A program made the position numbers and the translations under genes. From contig NZ_CP030862.1 of the NCBI RefSeq assembly GCF_003325375.1, positions 6,143,501 to 6,207,500 on the forward strand: a stretch of 64,000 nucleotides of DNA, read 5' to 3'. This DNA is from Streptomyces globosus. Lineage in GTDB: Bacteria; Actinomycetota; Actinomycetes; Streptomycetales; Streptomycetaceae. Each line of letters starts with the position of its first letter. The first letter of the stretch is position 1. Below are positions 1 through 8,621 of the stretch, one piece after another. The notes beneath the pieces were generated by a model that was not told the origin of the DNA, did not search any database, and saw only the letters and a program-made list of their open reading frames with translations.

Positions 1-330
1 CACGGCCCGGGCGAGGTCGTGGTACGTCTCGGGGGTGAGGCGGTGGGCGACCTTGTACATGACGTCGCGCCAGGTCCAGAAGGTGCCCGAGCCGACCTGG
101 ACGGTGCCGCGCAGGGCCCGGTGGAAGGCGTGGGAGTGGGCGTTGGCGAGGCCGGGGAGGGTCAGGCCGCGCAGGACCTCCGCGCCGGGCGGCGGGGCGG
201 CGGCCCCGGTCCGCAGGGCGGCGATCCGCCCGTCGTCGGACACGTCGAGGGCGACGCCCGGCTCGACACGGGTGCCGAGCCAGGCGTGCTCCAGCCAGTA
301 CGTCTTCACCGTGCGCAGGGTCAGTGACAC
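1..330 (-). CDS. hutF: formimidoylglutamate deiminase, N-terminal part
   Basis: Only the first 110 codons are inside the window; the gene runs off the left edge. HutF hydrolyses N-formimidoyl-L-glutamate to N-formyl-L-glutamate and ammonia in histidine breakdown. The visible part has a beta-rich start, then LPGLANAHSHAFHRALRG (about residues 58-75), which holds the metal-binding HxH of the amidohydrolase superfamily in the context typical of HutF. The chosen GTG at 328-330 lies within the end of the upstream M20 gene (10-base overlap), so translation is probably coupled. It is the third gene of the minus-strand hut operon; imidazolonepropionase would be expected just outside the window. Confidence 0.85.
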   Translation of the reverse strand, partial: MSLTLRTVKTYWLEHAWLGTRVEPGVALDVSDDGRIAALRTGAAAPPPGAEVLRGLTLPGLANAHSHAFHRALRGTVQVGSGTFWTWRDVMYKVAHRLTPETYHDLARAV

Positions 331-1532
331 GCCAGGCCTTCCAGTACGTCGGCGAGGGCGAGGACTCCGGCGACGCAGTCGTCCTCGGGGGCGAACTCCA
401 GCGGGGAGTGGGAGACGCCCGTGGGGTTGCGCACGAACAGCATCGCGGTGGGGACGGACGCGGAGAGGATTCCCGCGTCGTGTCCGGCGCCGGTGCCGAG
501 GACGGGCACGGATCCGCCGAGGATCCGGTTGATCTCGTCGCGCAGGGCGTGCTCGAACTCGACGACCGGGGTGAAGGACTCGCGGACGACGGCGAGGTCG
601 ACGCCGTCCTTGTCGGCGCGCTCGCGGGCGGCCTTCTCGATGGCGGTGACCACCGTGTCGAGGGTGGCCTGGTCGGCGGCGCGGGAGTCGAGCCAGCCCC
701 GTACGAGGGAGGGGATGGCGTTGACGCCGTTCGGCTCGACGGAGACCTTGCCGAAGGTGGCGACGGCTCCGGCGAGCGCTGCCTCCGTACGGGCGGCCAG
801 GACGGTCTCCGCGTAGGTGAGCATCGGGTCGTGCCGGTCGACGAGGCGGGTGGTGCCGGCGTGGTTGGCCTCGCCGCGGAAGTCGAACCGCCAGCGGCCG
901 TGCGGCCAGATGGCGGAGGCGATGCCGACGGCGTCGCCGGACAGGTCGAGGGCGCGGCCCTGTTCGACGTGGAGTTCGACGAAGGCGCCGATACGGGCGA
1001 GCCGTTCGGGGTCGGGCCCGATCGCGTCGGGGTCGTACCCGGCGGCCTCCATGGCCTGGGGCAGGCTGATCCCGTCGGCGTCGCGCAGCTCGTACGCCTT
1101 CTCCTTGGTCAGCTGCCCGGAGGTGAGGCGGGAGCCGACGCACGCGAGGCCGAAGCGGGCGCCTTCCTCGTCGCCGAAGTTGACGATGGCGAGGGGCCGC
1201 CTGAAGCGGGCCCCGCGGGCGCGCAGCTCGTCGAGTGCGGCGAAGGCGGAGACGACGCCGAGGGGGCCGTCGAAGGCGCCGCCGTCGGGCACGGAGTCGA
1301 GGTGGGAGCCGGTGACGACGGCGTCGCCGGCGGCGGGGTCGCCGAGCCAGGCCCACTGGTTGCCGTTGCGGTCGGTCTCGACGTCGAGGCGGCGGGCCTC
1401 GGCCTGCATCCGGAACCAGAGCCGGCAGTCGGCGTCCGCTCCGGTCCAGGCGTAGCGGCGGTAGCCGCCGGAGGCGTCGCTGCGGCCGAGGGGCCGCAGC
1501 GACGCCCACATGGCGTGGAAGCTCTGGCTCAC
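321..1532 (-). CDS. M20-family amidohydrolase (allantoate/N-carbamoyl-amino-acid hydrolase type) in the hut operon
   Basis: 403 aa, usual length for AllC/HyuC-type M20 peptidases. Metal ligands are in place: GSHLDSVPDGGAFDG (His77, Asp88), NFGDEEGARF (the Glu-Glu pair), ELHVEQG, GTGAGHDAG and a C-terminal GVSHSP. The family cleaves carbamoyl- or ureido-type amide bonds. The start is a GTG that overlaps the hutU stop as GTGA, and the stop overlaps hutF, so the three genes are tightly coupled. No purine genes are nearby. Its place between hutU and hutF suggests it acts on a histidine-pathway intermediate, possibly N-formylglutamate in place of HutG; that role is inference. Databases often name such genes allantoate amidohydrolase. 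Confidence 0.8.
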   Translation of the reverse strand: MSQSFHAMWASLRPLGRSDASGGYRRYAWTGADADCRLWFRMQAEARRLDVETDRNGNQWAWLGDPAAGDAVVTGSHLDSVPDGGAFDGPLGVVSAFAALDELRARGARFRRPLAIVNFGDEEGARFGLACVGSRLTSGQLTKEKAYELRDADGISLPQAMEAAGYDPDAIGPDPERLARIGAFVELHVEQGRALDLSGDAVGIASAIWPHGRWRFDFRGEANHAGTTRLVDRHDPMLTYAETVLAARTEAALAGAVATFGKVSVEPNGVNAIPSLVRGWLDSRAADQATLDTVVTAIEKAARERADKDGVDLAVVRESFTPVVEFEHALRDEINRILGGSVPVLGTGAGHDAGILSASVPTAMLFVRNPTGVSHSPLEFAPEDDCVAGVLALADVLEGLACH

Positions 1533-3202
1533 GCGGAGGCTCCGGTGTCGCCCTCGCGCATCGGGACGCGCACGCCCTTGGCGTCGGCCACGGACTCGGC
1601 GATGTCGTAGCCGGCGTCGACGTGCCGGATGACGCCCATGCCGGGGTCGTTGGTGAGGACGCGGCGGACCTTCTCGCCGGCCAGCGGGGTGCCGTCGGCG
1701 ACGGTGACCTGGCCGGCGTGGATGGAGCGGCCCATGCCGACGCCGCCGCCGTGGTGGAGGGAGACCCAGGAGGCGCCGGACGCGACGTTGACCATGGCGT
1801 TGAGCAGGGGCCAGTCGGCGATGGCGTCGGAGCCGTCGAGCATGGCCTCGGTCTCGCGGTACGGGGAGGCGACGGAGCCGCAGTCGAGGTGGTCGCGGCC
1901 GATGGCCAGCGGGGCGGCCAGTTCGCCGCTCGCGACCATGTCGTTGAAGCGCTCGCCGGCCTTGTCGCGCTCGCCGTAGCCGAGCCAGCAGATGCGGGCG
2001 GGCAGGCCCTGGAAGTGGACGCGCTCGCCGGCCATCTTGATCCACCGGGCGAGGGACTCGTTCTCCGGGAACAGGTCGAGGATCGCCTTGTCGGTCTTGG
2101 CGATGTCGGCGGCGTCGCCGGAGAGGGCGGCCCAGCGGAAGGGGCCCTTGCCCTCGCAGAACAGCGGGCGGATGTAGGCGGGGACGAAGCCGGGGAAGGC
2201 GAACGCCCGGTCGTAGCCGGCGAGCCGGGCCTCGCCGCGGATGGAGTTGCCGTAGTCGAAGACCTCGGCTCCGGCGTCCATGAAGCCGACCATGGCCTCG
2301 ACGTGCCTGGCCATCGACTCGCGCGAGCGGGTGGTGAAGCCCGCCGGGTCCTTGGCCGCGTAGGAGGCCATGTCGTCGAAGTCGACGCCGGTCGGCAGGT
2401 AGGCGAGCGGGTCGTGCGCCGAGGTCTGGTCGGTGACGATGTCGATGGGGGCGCCCTCGGCGAGCATCTGCGGGAGCAGCTCGGCGGCGTTGCCGAGGAG
2501 GCCGATGGAGAGCGGCCTGCGCTGGTCGCGGGCCTCGGTGGCGAGCTGGAGGGCGTGCGCGAGGGAGTCGGCCTTGACGTCCAGGTAGCGGTGCTCGATG
2601 CGGCGCTCGATGGCGCGCGGGTCGCAGTCGATGCAGATCGCGACGCCGTCGTTCATGGTGACGGCGAGCGGCTGGGCGCCGCCCATGCCGCCGAGGCCGG
2701 CGGTGAGGGTGATGGTGCCGGCGAGGGTGCCGCCGAACTTCTTCGCGGCGACGGCCGCGAAGGTCTCGTACGTGCCCTGGAGGATGCCCTGGGTGCCGAT
2801 GTAGATCCAGGACCCGGCGGTCATCTGGCCGTACATGGTCAGGCCCAGCTGCTCCAGGCGGCGGAACTCCTCCCAGTTGGCCCAGTCGCCGACGAGGTTG
2901 GAGTTGGCGAGGAGGACGCGCGGCGCCCACTCGTGCGTCTGCATGACGCCGACGGGGCGGCCGGACTGGACGAGCATCGTCTCGTCCTGCTTGAGGGTGC
3001 GCAGGGTGCGGACCATGGCGTCGAAGGAGCGCCAGTCGCGGGCGGCCTTGCCGGTGCCGCCGTACACGACGAGCTTGTCGGGGTGCTCCGCGACCTCGGG
3101 GTCGAGGTTGTTCTGCAGCATCCGGAGGGCGGCTTCCTGCTGCCACCCCAGGGTGCTGAGCTCGGTGCCTCGCGCGGCCCGTACGGGGCGGGGTCCTGAC
3201 AT
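1529..3202 (-). CDS. hutU: urocanate hydratase
   Basis: 557 aa, full length for urocanase, which adds water to urocanate to give imidazolonepropionate using tightly bound NAD+. Recognised by the family-specific stretches LVVYGGTGKAARDW, VGVMQTHEWAPRVLLANSNL, the Gly-rich TAGLGGMGGAQPLAVTM, and HHGGGVGMGRSIHAGQ near the C terminus. The start is the ATG at 3202 because GGAGG sits 8 bases upstream; an in-frame ATG 11 codons earlier lacks a ribosome site. First gene of the hut operon. Confidence 0.95.
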   Translation of the reverse strand: MSGPRPVRAARGTELSTLGWQQEAALRMLQNNLDPEVAEHPDKLVVYGGTGKAARDWRSFDAMVRTLRTLKQDETMLVQSGRPVGVMQTHEWAPRVLLANSNLVGDWANWEEFRRLEQLGLTMYGQMTAGSWIYIGTQGILQGTYETFAAVAAKKFGGTLAGTITLTAGLGGMGGAQPLAVTMNDGVAICIDCDPRAIERRIEHRYLDVKADSLAHALQLATEARDQRRPLSIGLLGNAAELLPQMLAEGAPIDIVTDQTSAHDPLAYLPTGVDFDDMASYAAKDPAGFTTRSRESMARHVEAMVGFMDAGAEVFDYGNSIRGEARLAGYDRAFAFPGFVPAYIRPLFCEGKGPFRWAALSGDAADIAKTDKAILDLFPENESLARWIKMAGERVHFQGLPARICWLGYGERDKAGERFNDMVASGELAAPLAIGRDHLDCGSVASPYRETEAMLDGSDAIADWPLLNAMVNVASGASWVSLHHGGGVGMGRSIHAGQVTVADGTPLAGEKVRRVLTNDPGMGVIRHVDAGYDIAESVADAKGVRVPMREGDTGASA

Positions 3203-3239
3203 GGCGATGCCTCCAGACGCTGTGGGTAATTCCATTCAC

Positions 3240-3268
3240 ATCTTCACCGGCTGAATAGTTCCAGTCAA
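3240..3268 (-). promoter_or_regulatory. putative promoter of the hut operon
   Basis: TTGACT (3263-3268) and GAAGAT (3240-3245) are separated by 17 bases on the minus strand, about 40 bases before the hutU start. The -35 box is a good match to the vegetative consensus; the -10 box is weaker. Confidence 0.4.
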
Positions 3269-3307
3269 CAGCTGCGGGCGGGCGCGCCGGGTGGTGGGAT
3301 GGCGGAC

Positions 3308-4660
3308 ATGGCTGCCGACACGCACGCGCAGGGCGCCGCCGAGCGCCGGGACCTGGCCGTCCGGGCCGCCGTCGAGCAGGGCCTCGTGGGCGGGGCGGAC
3401 TCCGCGCCGCCGCTGGTCTGCCTGCTGGACACCGCCGGGATCCGCGCCTCCGCCGCCGCCCTGGCCGGTGCCTTCGCGGCCGCCGCGGCGCCCGGGACGC
3501 CCGTCCTGCACGCCTTCGCGGTCAAGGCCGCGCCGCTCGTCCCCGTCCTGCGGCTGCTCGCCGACTGCGGGCTGGGCTGCGAGGTCGCCAGCCCCGGCGA
3601 GCTGGCCCTGGCCCGCGCCGCCGGCGTGGGCCCGGAGCGGACGGTCCTGGACTCCCCCGCCAAGACGGCGGCCGAGCTGCGCGAGGCCCTCGCCCTCGGC
3701 ATCGCCGTCAACGCCGACAGCCGGCAGGAGCTGGAGCGGCTGGACGCGCTGGTCGCCCAGCACCCGACGGCCTCCCCGATCGGCGTACGGATCAACCCGC
3801 AGACGGGCGCCGGCGCCATCGACGCCCTCTCCACGGCCACCGCCACCTCGAAGTTCGGCATCGCCCTGCGCGACGAGGGGGCCCGTGCCTGGCTGGTGCG
3901 CGCCTTCCTGGACCGCCCCTGGCTGACCCGGCTGCACGCCCACTCGGGCTCCCAGGGCGTCCCGCTGCCGCTGATCGCCGAGGGCGTACGGGAGCTGCAC
4001 GCGCTGGCCGAGGAGATCAACGCGGCGGCCGGGCGCCGCCAGGTCGACACCCTCGACATCGGCGGCGGCCTGCCCGTCGACTTCACCTCGGACGCGCACG
4101 CTCCCACGTACGCGGACTACGTCGCCGCGCTGCGCGAGGCGGTCCCGGCCCTGTTCGACGGCTCGTACGGGCTGGTCACCGAGTTCGGGCGGTCGCTGCT
4201 GGCCAAGCACGGCCTGGTCGTGGCGCGCGTCGAGTACACGAAGAGCACCGGCGGGCGGCCGATCGCCCTGACGCACGCCGGCGTCCAGCTGGCCACCCGC
4301 ACGGTCTACGCGCCCGCCGCGTGGCCGCTGCGGATCCTCGCCTACGACGGCAAGGGCGCCCCGAAGCAGGGCCCGCCCGTCGCCCAGGACGTGGCCGGCC
4401 CGGCCTGCTTCGCCGGCGACCTGCTGGCGACCGCACGGGAGCTGCCCGAGCTGGCGCCGGGCGACCTGATCGGCGTCCCTGACACCGGCGCCTACTTCTT
4501 CACGGCCCACTACGGCTACAACAGCCTGCCCCGGCCGGCCGTCCACGGCTTCACCGTGGACGGCTCGGGCGGGGTGTCCTTCCGTACGGCCCGCCGGGCG
4601 CAGACCCTGGCGGACCTGGCGGCGGAGGCCGGCGCGGACCTTGCGGAACCCCTCGGCTGA
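3308..4660 (+). CDS. type III PLP-dependent decarboxylase (diaminopimelate decarboxylase-like)
   Basis: 450 aa with the alanine-racemase-type barrel followed by the C-terminal beta domain of the LysA/ornithine decarboxylase group. Visible marks are HAFAVKA (Lys73, the likely PLP lysine), the phosphate-binding DIGGGLPVDF and a C-terminal GVPDTGAYFFTAHYGYN region in the position of the LysA substrate loop. The family decarboxylates D,L-diaminopimelate or other basic amino acids. The cell probably has a housekeeping lysA elsewhere, so the substrate here is open. The ATG at 3308 is preferred over one at 3299 because GGTGGG lies 9 bases before it, whereas it abuts the earlier one. Transcribed away from the hut operon. 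Confidence 0.75.
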   Translation: MAADTHAQGAAERRDLAVRAAVEQGLVGGADSAPPLVCLLDTAGIRASAAALAGAFAAAAAPGTPVLHAFAVKAAPLVPVLRLLADCGLGCEVASPGELALARAAGVGPERTVLDSPAKTAAELREALALGIAVNADSRQELERLDALVAQHPTASPIGVRINPQTGAGAIDALSTATATSKFGIALRDEGARAWLVRAFLDRPWLTRLHAHSGSQGVPLPLIAEGVRELHALAEEINAAAGRRQVDTLDIGGGLPVDFTSDAHAPTYADYVAALREAVPALFDGSYGLVTEFGRSLLAKHGLVVARVEYTKSTGGRPIALTHAGVQLATRTVYAPAAWPLRILAYDGKGAPKQGPPVAQDVAGPACFAGDLLATARELPELAPGDLIGVPDTGAYFFTAHYGYNSLPRPAVHGFTVDGSGGVSFRTARRAQTLADLAAEAGADLAEPLG

Positions 4661-4675
4661 CCGTCCCGCGCCCGC

Positions 4676-5524
4676 CTACTCGACGAACAGGCCTCGGGCC
4701 GCGGCCCGCGCGTCGAAGGCCTCCAGCCTCGCCTGCGCGTCGGGCAGCGCGTCGGCCATCGCCTCCAGCAGCACCCGCCCCAGCAGCATCGGCGCGCAGG
4801 CGGTGTCGAAGGCCAGCCCGGTGCCGACCGGCGCCGGGATCAGCAGGTCGGAGACGCGGGCGACGGGCGCGAACGGCGACTCGGCGACCGTCACCACCGT
4901 CAGCCCCGCCTGCCGGGCGTGCTCCAGCGCCTCGGCCACCTCGCGGGGGTGGCGGGGCAGGGCGAAGCACAGCAGCGCGGAGGCGCCGGCGCCGGCGGCC
5001 GCGTCGATCCGGTCGGCGAGCATGGAGCCGCCCTCGTCGAGGAGCCGCACGTCCGGGTGGACCTTGGCGGCGAAGTACGCGAACCCGCGGGCCTGCGAGG
5101 ACGCCGCCCGCAGCCCCAGCACGGGCAGCGGCACCGACGCGGCGAGCAGCCGGCCCGCCTCCTGGACCGGCGAGGGGTCGGCGAGCATGGCCGAAAGCTG
5201 CCGCAGGTTCTCGATCTCCCCCTGGACGGCCTGCTGGTACTCGTTGTAGGCGTCCTCCTGTTGCTCCTCCGCCCGCTCGGCGGGCGGGGCCACCTCCCGC
5301 AGGTGCCGGCGCAGGGCCGGGTAGCCGTCGAAGCCGAGGGCCACCGCGAACCGCGTCACCGAGGGCTGGCTGACGCCGGCCAGCTCGGCGAGCTCCACGC
5401 TCGACAGGAACGGCACCTCGGTGGCGCCGCGCACCATGCAGTGCGCGATCCGCCGCTGGGTGGGCGTCAGCCGGTGCCCCTCGAACAGCCTCTGCAGGCG
5501 CGCCGCCGGGCTGTCGCTCGTCAT
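4676..5524 (-). CDS. MurR/RpiR-family transcriptional regulator
   Basis: 282 aa. The N-terminal ~75 residues form the RpiR helix-turn-helix (LTPTQRRIAHCMV, then LAELAGVSQPSVTRFAVALG); a coiled linker follows; residues about 120-250 are a SIS sugar-phosphate-binding fold (GLRAASSQARGFAYFAAK, ALLCFALPRHPREVAEAL). These proteins sense phosphosugars or related metabolites. The ATG at 5524 is chosen because GGAGGG precedes it by 5 bases; an in-frame start 11 codons upstream has none. It is convergent with the PLP decarboxylase gene 15 bases away. Its target is not evident; the nearby hut genes are one possibility. Confidence 0.85.
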   Translation of the reverse strand: MTSDSPAARLQRLFEGHRLTPTQRRIAHCMVRGATEVPFLSSVELAELAGVSQPSVTRFAVALGFDGYPALRRHLREVAPPAERAEEQQEDAYNEYQQAVQGEIENLRQLSAMLADPSPVQEAGRLLAASVPLPVLGLRAASSQARGFAYFAAKVHPDVRLLDEGGSMLADRIDAAAGAGASALLCFALPRHPREVAEALEHARQAGLTVVTVAESPFAPVARVSDLLIPAPVGTGLAFDTACAPMLLGRVLLEAMADALPDAQARLEAFDARAAARGLFVE

Positions 5525-5566
5525 CCCGACCCTCCGTCCCCGTACGTATTCAGTCACGGAGCACTC

Positions 5567-5582
5567 TGCATGCGTCTATGCA
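5567..5582. promoter_or_regulatory. inverted repeat TGCAT-N6-ATGCA, possible ARG-box-like operator
   Basis: A perfect 5+5 inverted repeat sits 43 bases upstream of the RpiR regulator start. Its half-sites resemble Streptomyces ARG boxes (TGCATG...TATGCA) as I remember them. It could equally be an autoregulatory site for the regulator itself. Confidence 0.35.
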
Positions 5583-5861
5583 GGCACGGCAACCCGCGGC
5601 CGCTCCGCGAGACGGGCGGGCCGGGCGCGGAGGGGGCGGTCCGGGGCCGGAGAACGCGGGGACCGCCGCACCCTCGGGGTGTGCGAGGGGCGGGACGACG
5701 GCGGTCCCCGCGCGGGACACGGGCCGGGTCAGGGCCGTCCGCGTCCGTGGCGCCGCAGGTCCGGGAGCCGCTCCGGAGGTGTGCAGACGCCGTTCCGTGG
5801 CGCCGGCCGGGGCCCTCGCCCCTGCCGACACCCACCACTGTGCCCTGCGCGTGTTAAGCCG

Positions 5862-5927
5862 GTGCTGCCGCCGCGTGTCGGGCCCGTGCCGATCGCACGA
5901 AGCCCCGGCACGCGGCCGGCAGCGCCG
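5862..5927 (-). terminator. long imperfect hairpin downstream of cbs
   Basis: GTGCTGCCG/CCGCGTG (5862-5877) pairs imperfectly with CACGCGGCCGGCAGCGC (5910-5926), and an inner CGTGCC/GGCAC G pair (5885-5890/5907-5912) extends the stem. It lies just past the cbs stop. The remaining bases from 5583 to 5861 hold no gene that I can support. Confidence 0.4.
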
Positions 5928-5930
5928 CCG

Positions 5931-7316
5931 TCACGCGTTCTTCGCGAGGAACGCGAGCAGGTCCTGGCGGCTGACGACGCCGGTCGGCTTGCCCTCGACC
6001 AGCACGATCGCCGCGTCGGCCTTGCCCAGCGCGGCCATCAGGTCGGAGACGGGCTCGCCGGAGCCGACCTGCGGCAGCGGCGCGCTCATGTGCTTCTCCA
6101 GCGGGTCGCTCAGCGCGGCGCGCTGCGCGAACAGCGCCGCGAGCAGCTCCTTCTCCACGACGGAGCCGATGACCTCGGCGGCCATGACGTCCGGGTGGCC
6201 TGCGCCGGGCTTGACGACCGGCATCTGGGAGACGCCGTACTCGCGCAGCACCTCGATGGCCTCGCCGACGGTCTCCTCGGGGTGCATGTGCACCAGGGAG
6301 GGCATGTCGCCCTCCTTGTCGGCGAGGACGTCGCCGATGCGGGCGGCGGGGCCGGCCTCCTCCAGGAAGCCGTGGCCGGCCATCCACTCGTCCGAGAAGA
6401 TCTTGCTCATGTAGCCGCGGCCGCTGTCCGGGAGCAGGACGACGACGACGTCGTCCGGGCCGAGGTTCTCGGCGGCGCGCAGCGCGGCGACGACGGCCAT
6501 GCCGCAGGAGCCGCCGACGAGGAGGCCCTCCTCCTTGGCGAGGCGGCGGGTCATCTGGAAGGAGTCCTTGTCGGACACGGCGATGATCTCGTCGGCCACG
6601 TTCCGGTCGTAGGCGGTCGGCCAGAAGTCCTCGCCGACGCCCTCGACGAGGTACGGGCGGCCCGAGCCGCCGGAGTAGACGGAGCCCTCCGGGTCGGCGC
6701 CGATGACCTTGACCTTGCCGCCGGACACCTCCTTCAGGTAGTTGCCGGTGCCGGAGATCGTCCCGCCCGTGCCGACGCCGGCCACGAAGTGCGTGATCCT
6801 GCCCTCGGTCTGCTCCCACAGCTCGGGGCCGGTGGTCTCGTAGTGCGAGCGCGGGTTGTTCGGGTTGCTGTACTGGTCCGGCTTCCAGGCGCCGGGCGTC
6901 TCGCGGACGAGGCGGTCGGAGACGTTGTAGTAGGAATCCGGGTGCTCCGGGTCGACCGCGGTCGGGCACACCACGACCTCGGCGCCGTACGCCCGCAGCA
7001 CGTTGATCTTGTCCATCGACACCTTGTCAGGACAGACGAAGATGCACTTGTAGCCCTTCTGCTGGGCCACGATGGCGAGTCCTACACCGGTGTTGCCACT
7101 GGTCGGCTCCACGATGGTGCCACCGGGCTTGAGCGCACCGCTCTGCTCGGCGGCCTCGATCATCCGGAGGGCGATGCGGTCCTTCACGGAGCCGCCGGGG
7201 TTGAAGTACTCGACCTTGGCAAGGACGGTGGCCTGAAGGCCTTCGGTCACGCGGTTGAGCTTCACCAGCGGGGTGTTGCCGACGAGGCTGATCATCGAGT
7301 CGTGGAATTGCACCAT
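5931..7316 (-). CDS. cbs: cystathionine beta-synthase
   Basis: 461 aa. The N-terminal ~320 residues are a PLP-dependent beta-replacing enzyme: NPGGSVKDRIAL with Lys45 as PLP lysine, TSGNTG (72-77) as the PLP-stabilising loop, and GVGTGGTISGTG for the phosphate. The C-terminal ~130 residues carry two CBS (Bateman) modules that may bind adenosyl ligands. It condenses serine and homocysteine to cystathionine in reverse transsulfuration. The ATG at 7316 has GGAG close upstream and gives the N terminus MVQFHDSMISLVGNTPLV typical of actinobacterial homologues. Divergent from the SGNH hydrolase across 120 bases. Confidence 0.93.
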   Translation of the reverse strand: MVQFHDSMISLVGNTPLVKLNRVTEGLQATVLAKVEYFNPGGSVKDRIALRMIEAAEQSGALKPGGTIVEPTSGNTGVGLAIVAQQKGYKCIFVCPDKVSMDKINVLRAYGAEVVVCPTAVDPEHPDSYYNVSDRLVRETPGAWKPDQYSNPNNPRSHYETTGPELWEQTEGRITHFVAGVGTGGTISGTGNYLKEVSGGKVKVIGADPEGSVYSGGSGRPYLVEGVGEDFWPTAYDRNVADEIIAVSDKDSFQMTRRLAKEEGLLVGGSCGMAVVAALRAAENLGPDDVVVVLLPDSGRGYMSKIFSDEWMAGHGFLEEAGPAARIGDVLADKEGDMPSLVHMHPEETVGEAIEVLREYGVSQMPVVKPGAGHPDVMAAEVIGSVVEKELLAALFAQRAALSDPLEKHMSAPLPQVGSGEPVSDLMAALGKADAAIVLVEGKPTGVVSRQDLLAFLAKNA

Positions 7317-7436
7317 GTTCTCCAGGGATGGGACTCCACGGGTTCTCCGGGAGACATGGCCAGAGTATGCGGAAAGGGATTGGCGGACGGGCGGTACGGG
7401 GCAGGAAGGTCGACGAGGACGGAGGTGGCGTGAAGG

Positions 7437-8462
7437 GTGTCCAGAGCAAGGACGGCCCGCCGGATCGCGGCGGGGGCGGCGTACGGCGGGGGCGGGCTCG
7501 GCCTGGTCGGGGTCGCCGCCGTGGGGCTGGTGCTGGCGGAGGTCCAGTTCGCCAAGCGGACGGTCGGCAGCGGCCTGCCGGACCCGCCGCGCGCGGACGG
7601 CCTGTACGGCGGCGGGTTCTGCGGCAGCGGGCTGGACCCAGGGCCGCTGCGGCTCGCGATGATGGGCGACTCGACGGCCGCCGGGCTGGGTGTCCACCGG
7701 GCGCGGCAGACTCCGGGGGCGCTGCTGGCGTCGGGGCTGGCGGCGGTCGCCGAGCGGCCGGTGGAGCTGCGGAACGTGGCCCTGTCCGGGGCGATGTCCG
7801 ACGACCTCGACCGGCAGGCCGGGCTGCTGCTGGACGGGGACGCGCCGCCGCCGGACATCTGCGTGATCATGATCGGGGCGAACGACGTGACGCGCCGCAT
7901 GCCGCCCACACAGTCGGTGCGGCACCTCACCTCGGCGGTGCGGCGGCTGCGGCTGGCGGGCACCGAGGTGGTCGTCGGGACCTGCCCCGACCTGGGCACG
8001 ATCGAGCCGGTGTACCAGCCGCTGCGGTGGCTGGCCCGGCGGGTGTCGCGGCAGCTGGCCGCGGCCCAGACCATAGGGGCCGTCTCGCTGGGGGCCCGCA
8101 CGATCTCGATGGGTGACCTGCTGGGCCCGGAGTTCGCGGCGAACCCGCGCGAGATGTTCGGCCCTGACTCCTACCACCCGTCGGCCGAGGGGTACGCGAC
8201 CGCGGCGATGGCCATCCTGCCGACGGTGTGCGCGGCGCTGTCCCTGTGGCCCGAGTCGGACCGGCTGGAAGTGAGCCGGGACGAGGACATGCTGCCGGTG
8301 GCCCAGGCCGCCTCGGCCGCAGCCGGCCAGGCGGGCACGGAGGTCACCCCGGCCCGCGGCCCGTGGGCCCTCCTGAAACACCGCCGCCGACGCCGCGTCC
8401 CGGCGGAAGACGCCGGCCCGGCCCACCCCCCGGCCACCCTCACCCACTCCCAGGACCCCTGA
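7437..8462 (+). CDS. membrane-anchored SGNH/GDSL hydrolase
   Basis: 341 aa. A single hydrophobic segment at about residues 12-35 acts as anchor or uncleaved signal. It is followed by a serine esterase/lipase domain: MMGDSTAAGLG (block I, nucleophile Ser79), MIGANDVTRR (block III Asn) and GPDSYHPSAEGY (block V Asp and His). The last ~90 residues are Pro/Ala/Arg-rich and poorly ordered. Substrate unknown; such enzymes deacylate lipids or wall polymers outside the membrane. The GTG start has GGAGG 11 bases upstream. Confidence 0.8.
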   Translation: MSRARTARRIAAGAAYGGGGLGLVGVAAVGLVLAEVQFAKRTVGSGLPDPPRADGLYGGGFCGSGLDPGPLRLAMMGDSTAAGLGVHRARQTPGALLASGLAAVAERPVELRNVALSGAMSDDLDRQAGLLLDGDAPPPDICVIMIGANDVTRRMPPTQSVRHLTSAVRRLRLAGTEVVVGTCPDLGTIEPVYQPLRWLARRVSRQLAAAQTIGAVSLGARTISMGDLLGPEFAANPREMFGPDSYHPSAEGYATAAMAILPTVCAALSLWPESDRLEVSRDEDMLPVAQAASAAAGQAGTEVTPARGPWALLKHRRRRRVPAEDAGPAHPPATLTHSQDP

Positions 8463-8621
8463 CCGGCCAACGCGCCATCCGCCCCCCGCACACCCCCGGA
8501 CCAGCCCCCGGACCCTGCGGAGCGACCGGCATCACACGCCCCACCCGGTGACCAAGACCGTACGGGCCGGTAACTTCGCATGCGGTCCGCAATGAGCCGC
8601 AACTCACCCCTTGGAGCCCCG

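Noticed and set aside
324..1610. Long open reading frame of 428 codons on the plus strand opposite the M20 and hutU genes
   Set aside because: It is the antisense frame of two well-recognised genes; its product is Gly/Val/Asp-rich with no family pattern, an effect of high G+C.
5421..7433. 670-codon plus-strand reading opposite cbs
   Set aside because: Shadow of cbs; the part in the 5.6-5.9 kb gap has no start signal or recognisable domain.
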